This document shows, in pieces, positions 7,307 to 7,614 of a stretch of 7,614 nucleotides of DNA (its first letter is position 1; the number at the start of each line of letters is the position of its first letter). A program made the translations under genes and the position numbers. The notes under the pieces were generated by a model that saw nothing but the letters and a program-made list of their open reading frames with translations, did no database searches and was not told the DNA's origin. The DNA is taken from NCBI GenBank assembly GCA_025458545.1, contig JALOSH010000095.1:1-7614 (forward strand), in the 5' to 3' direction. Origin of the DNA: Hydrogenophaga sp. GTDB taxonomy: Bacteria > Pseudomonadota > Gammaproteobacteria > Burkholderiales > Burkholderiaceae.

Positions 7307-7614
7307 ATGCCCAACACCCTGCTCATCCCCACCGTCGGCACCGCCACCGCCCCGTTTGAATACGACCACCTCGACAACAGCGTCGCCGCGCTGCGCAAGT
7401 CCATCGCCAACCGGCTGGTCTACGCGGTCGGCAAAGACCTGCGCTCGGCGACCCGGCGCGACTGGCTGTTCGCGCTGTTCCACGCGGTGCGCGACCGCAC
7501 CATGCACCGCTGGCGCGAAACCATCGCCGTGTCGCAGGACAGCAACGCCAAACGCGTGTACTACCTGTCGATGGAGTTCCTCACCGGTCGCGCGCTCACC
7601 AACGCGCTGCTGGC
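7307..7614 (+). CDS. glgP: Glycogen/maltodextrin phosphorylase GlgP, N-terminal part
   Basis: This is the 5' end of a GT35 alpha-glucan phosphorylase, which releases glucose-1-phosphate from chain ends with pyridoxal phosphate as cofactor. The frame stays open from ATG 7307 to the right edge, giving 102 complete codons and two further bases. The diagnostic segment is AKRVYYLSMEFLTGRALTNALL (residues 81-102), the conserved N-terminal phosphorylase signature. It is preceded by SVAALRKSIANRLVYAVGKD and DWLFALFHAVRDRTMHRWRET, as in proteobacterial GlgP. The PLP lysine and catalytic centre lie beyond the window, so completeness cannot be judged. The start lies 35 bp after glgA with only a weak GGA (7297-7299) in the ribosome-binding position. 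No terminator-like structure separates it from glgA, so the two are probably co-transcribed. Confidence 0.95.
   Translation, partial: MPNTLLIPTVGTATAPFEYDHLDNSVAALRKSIANRLVYAVGKDLRSATRRDWLFALFHAVRDRTMHRWRETIAVSQDSNAKRVYYLSMEFLTGRALTNALL

Noticed and set aside
1..7614. CRISPR arrays, tRNA/rRNA genes, insertion sequences, phage or defence genes
   Set aside because: None are visible. The sequence is almost completely filled by six housekeeping carbohydrate genes, and the only long gap is 163 bp with no transposase or array structure.

Overview
The window is a compact glycogen-metabolism cluster from a high-GC bacterium, with all genes on the + strand: glgB (3' part), glgX, malQ, glgC, glgA, glgP (5' part). 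The strong G/C third-position bias, the close likeness of all six products to proteobacterial Glg proteins, and the style of the one long intergenic spacer suggest a betaproteobacterium, probably Burkholderiales/Comamonadaceae (Hydrogenophaga- or Acidovorax-like). That placement is inference from protein and base-composition style; no marker gene is present.

Layout. Bases 1-591 encode the C-terminal 196 residues of the branching enzyme. Its stop codon overlaps the start of glgX (588-2747) in an ATGA junction. malQ (2770-4281) follows after 22 bp. glgC (4313-5575) follows after 31 bp and has the only textbook Shine-Dalgarno sequence here. Next comes the only substantial non-coding stretch, 163 bp (5576-5738), which holds several inverted repeats, a perfect 15-bp pyrimidine-rich tandem repeat and no visible ribosome binding site. 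glgA (5739-7271) follows, then after 35 bp glgP, which runs off the right edge with 102 complete codons visible.

How the genes work together. GlgC makes ADP-glucose, GlgA polymerises it into alpha-1,4-glucan, and GlgB adds alpha-1,6 branches. GlgP shortens outer chains to glucose-1-phosphate, GlgX removes the resulting stubs, and MalQ disproportionates the released malto-oligosaccharides so that GlgP can use them again. Synthesis and breakdown are therefore encoded side by side. If co-transcribed, net flux would have to be set by protein-level control, classically allosteric control of GlgC, or by uneven expression across the glgC-glgA spacer.

I found no undescribed enzymatic system. The genes are intact and carry the expected catalytic residues. 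The points worth a second look are the structured, repeat-bearing glgC-glgA spacer, the SD-less start of glgA, and the effector-site residues of GlgC, which differ from the E. coli enzyme and resemble the Agrobacterium type.
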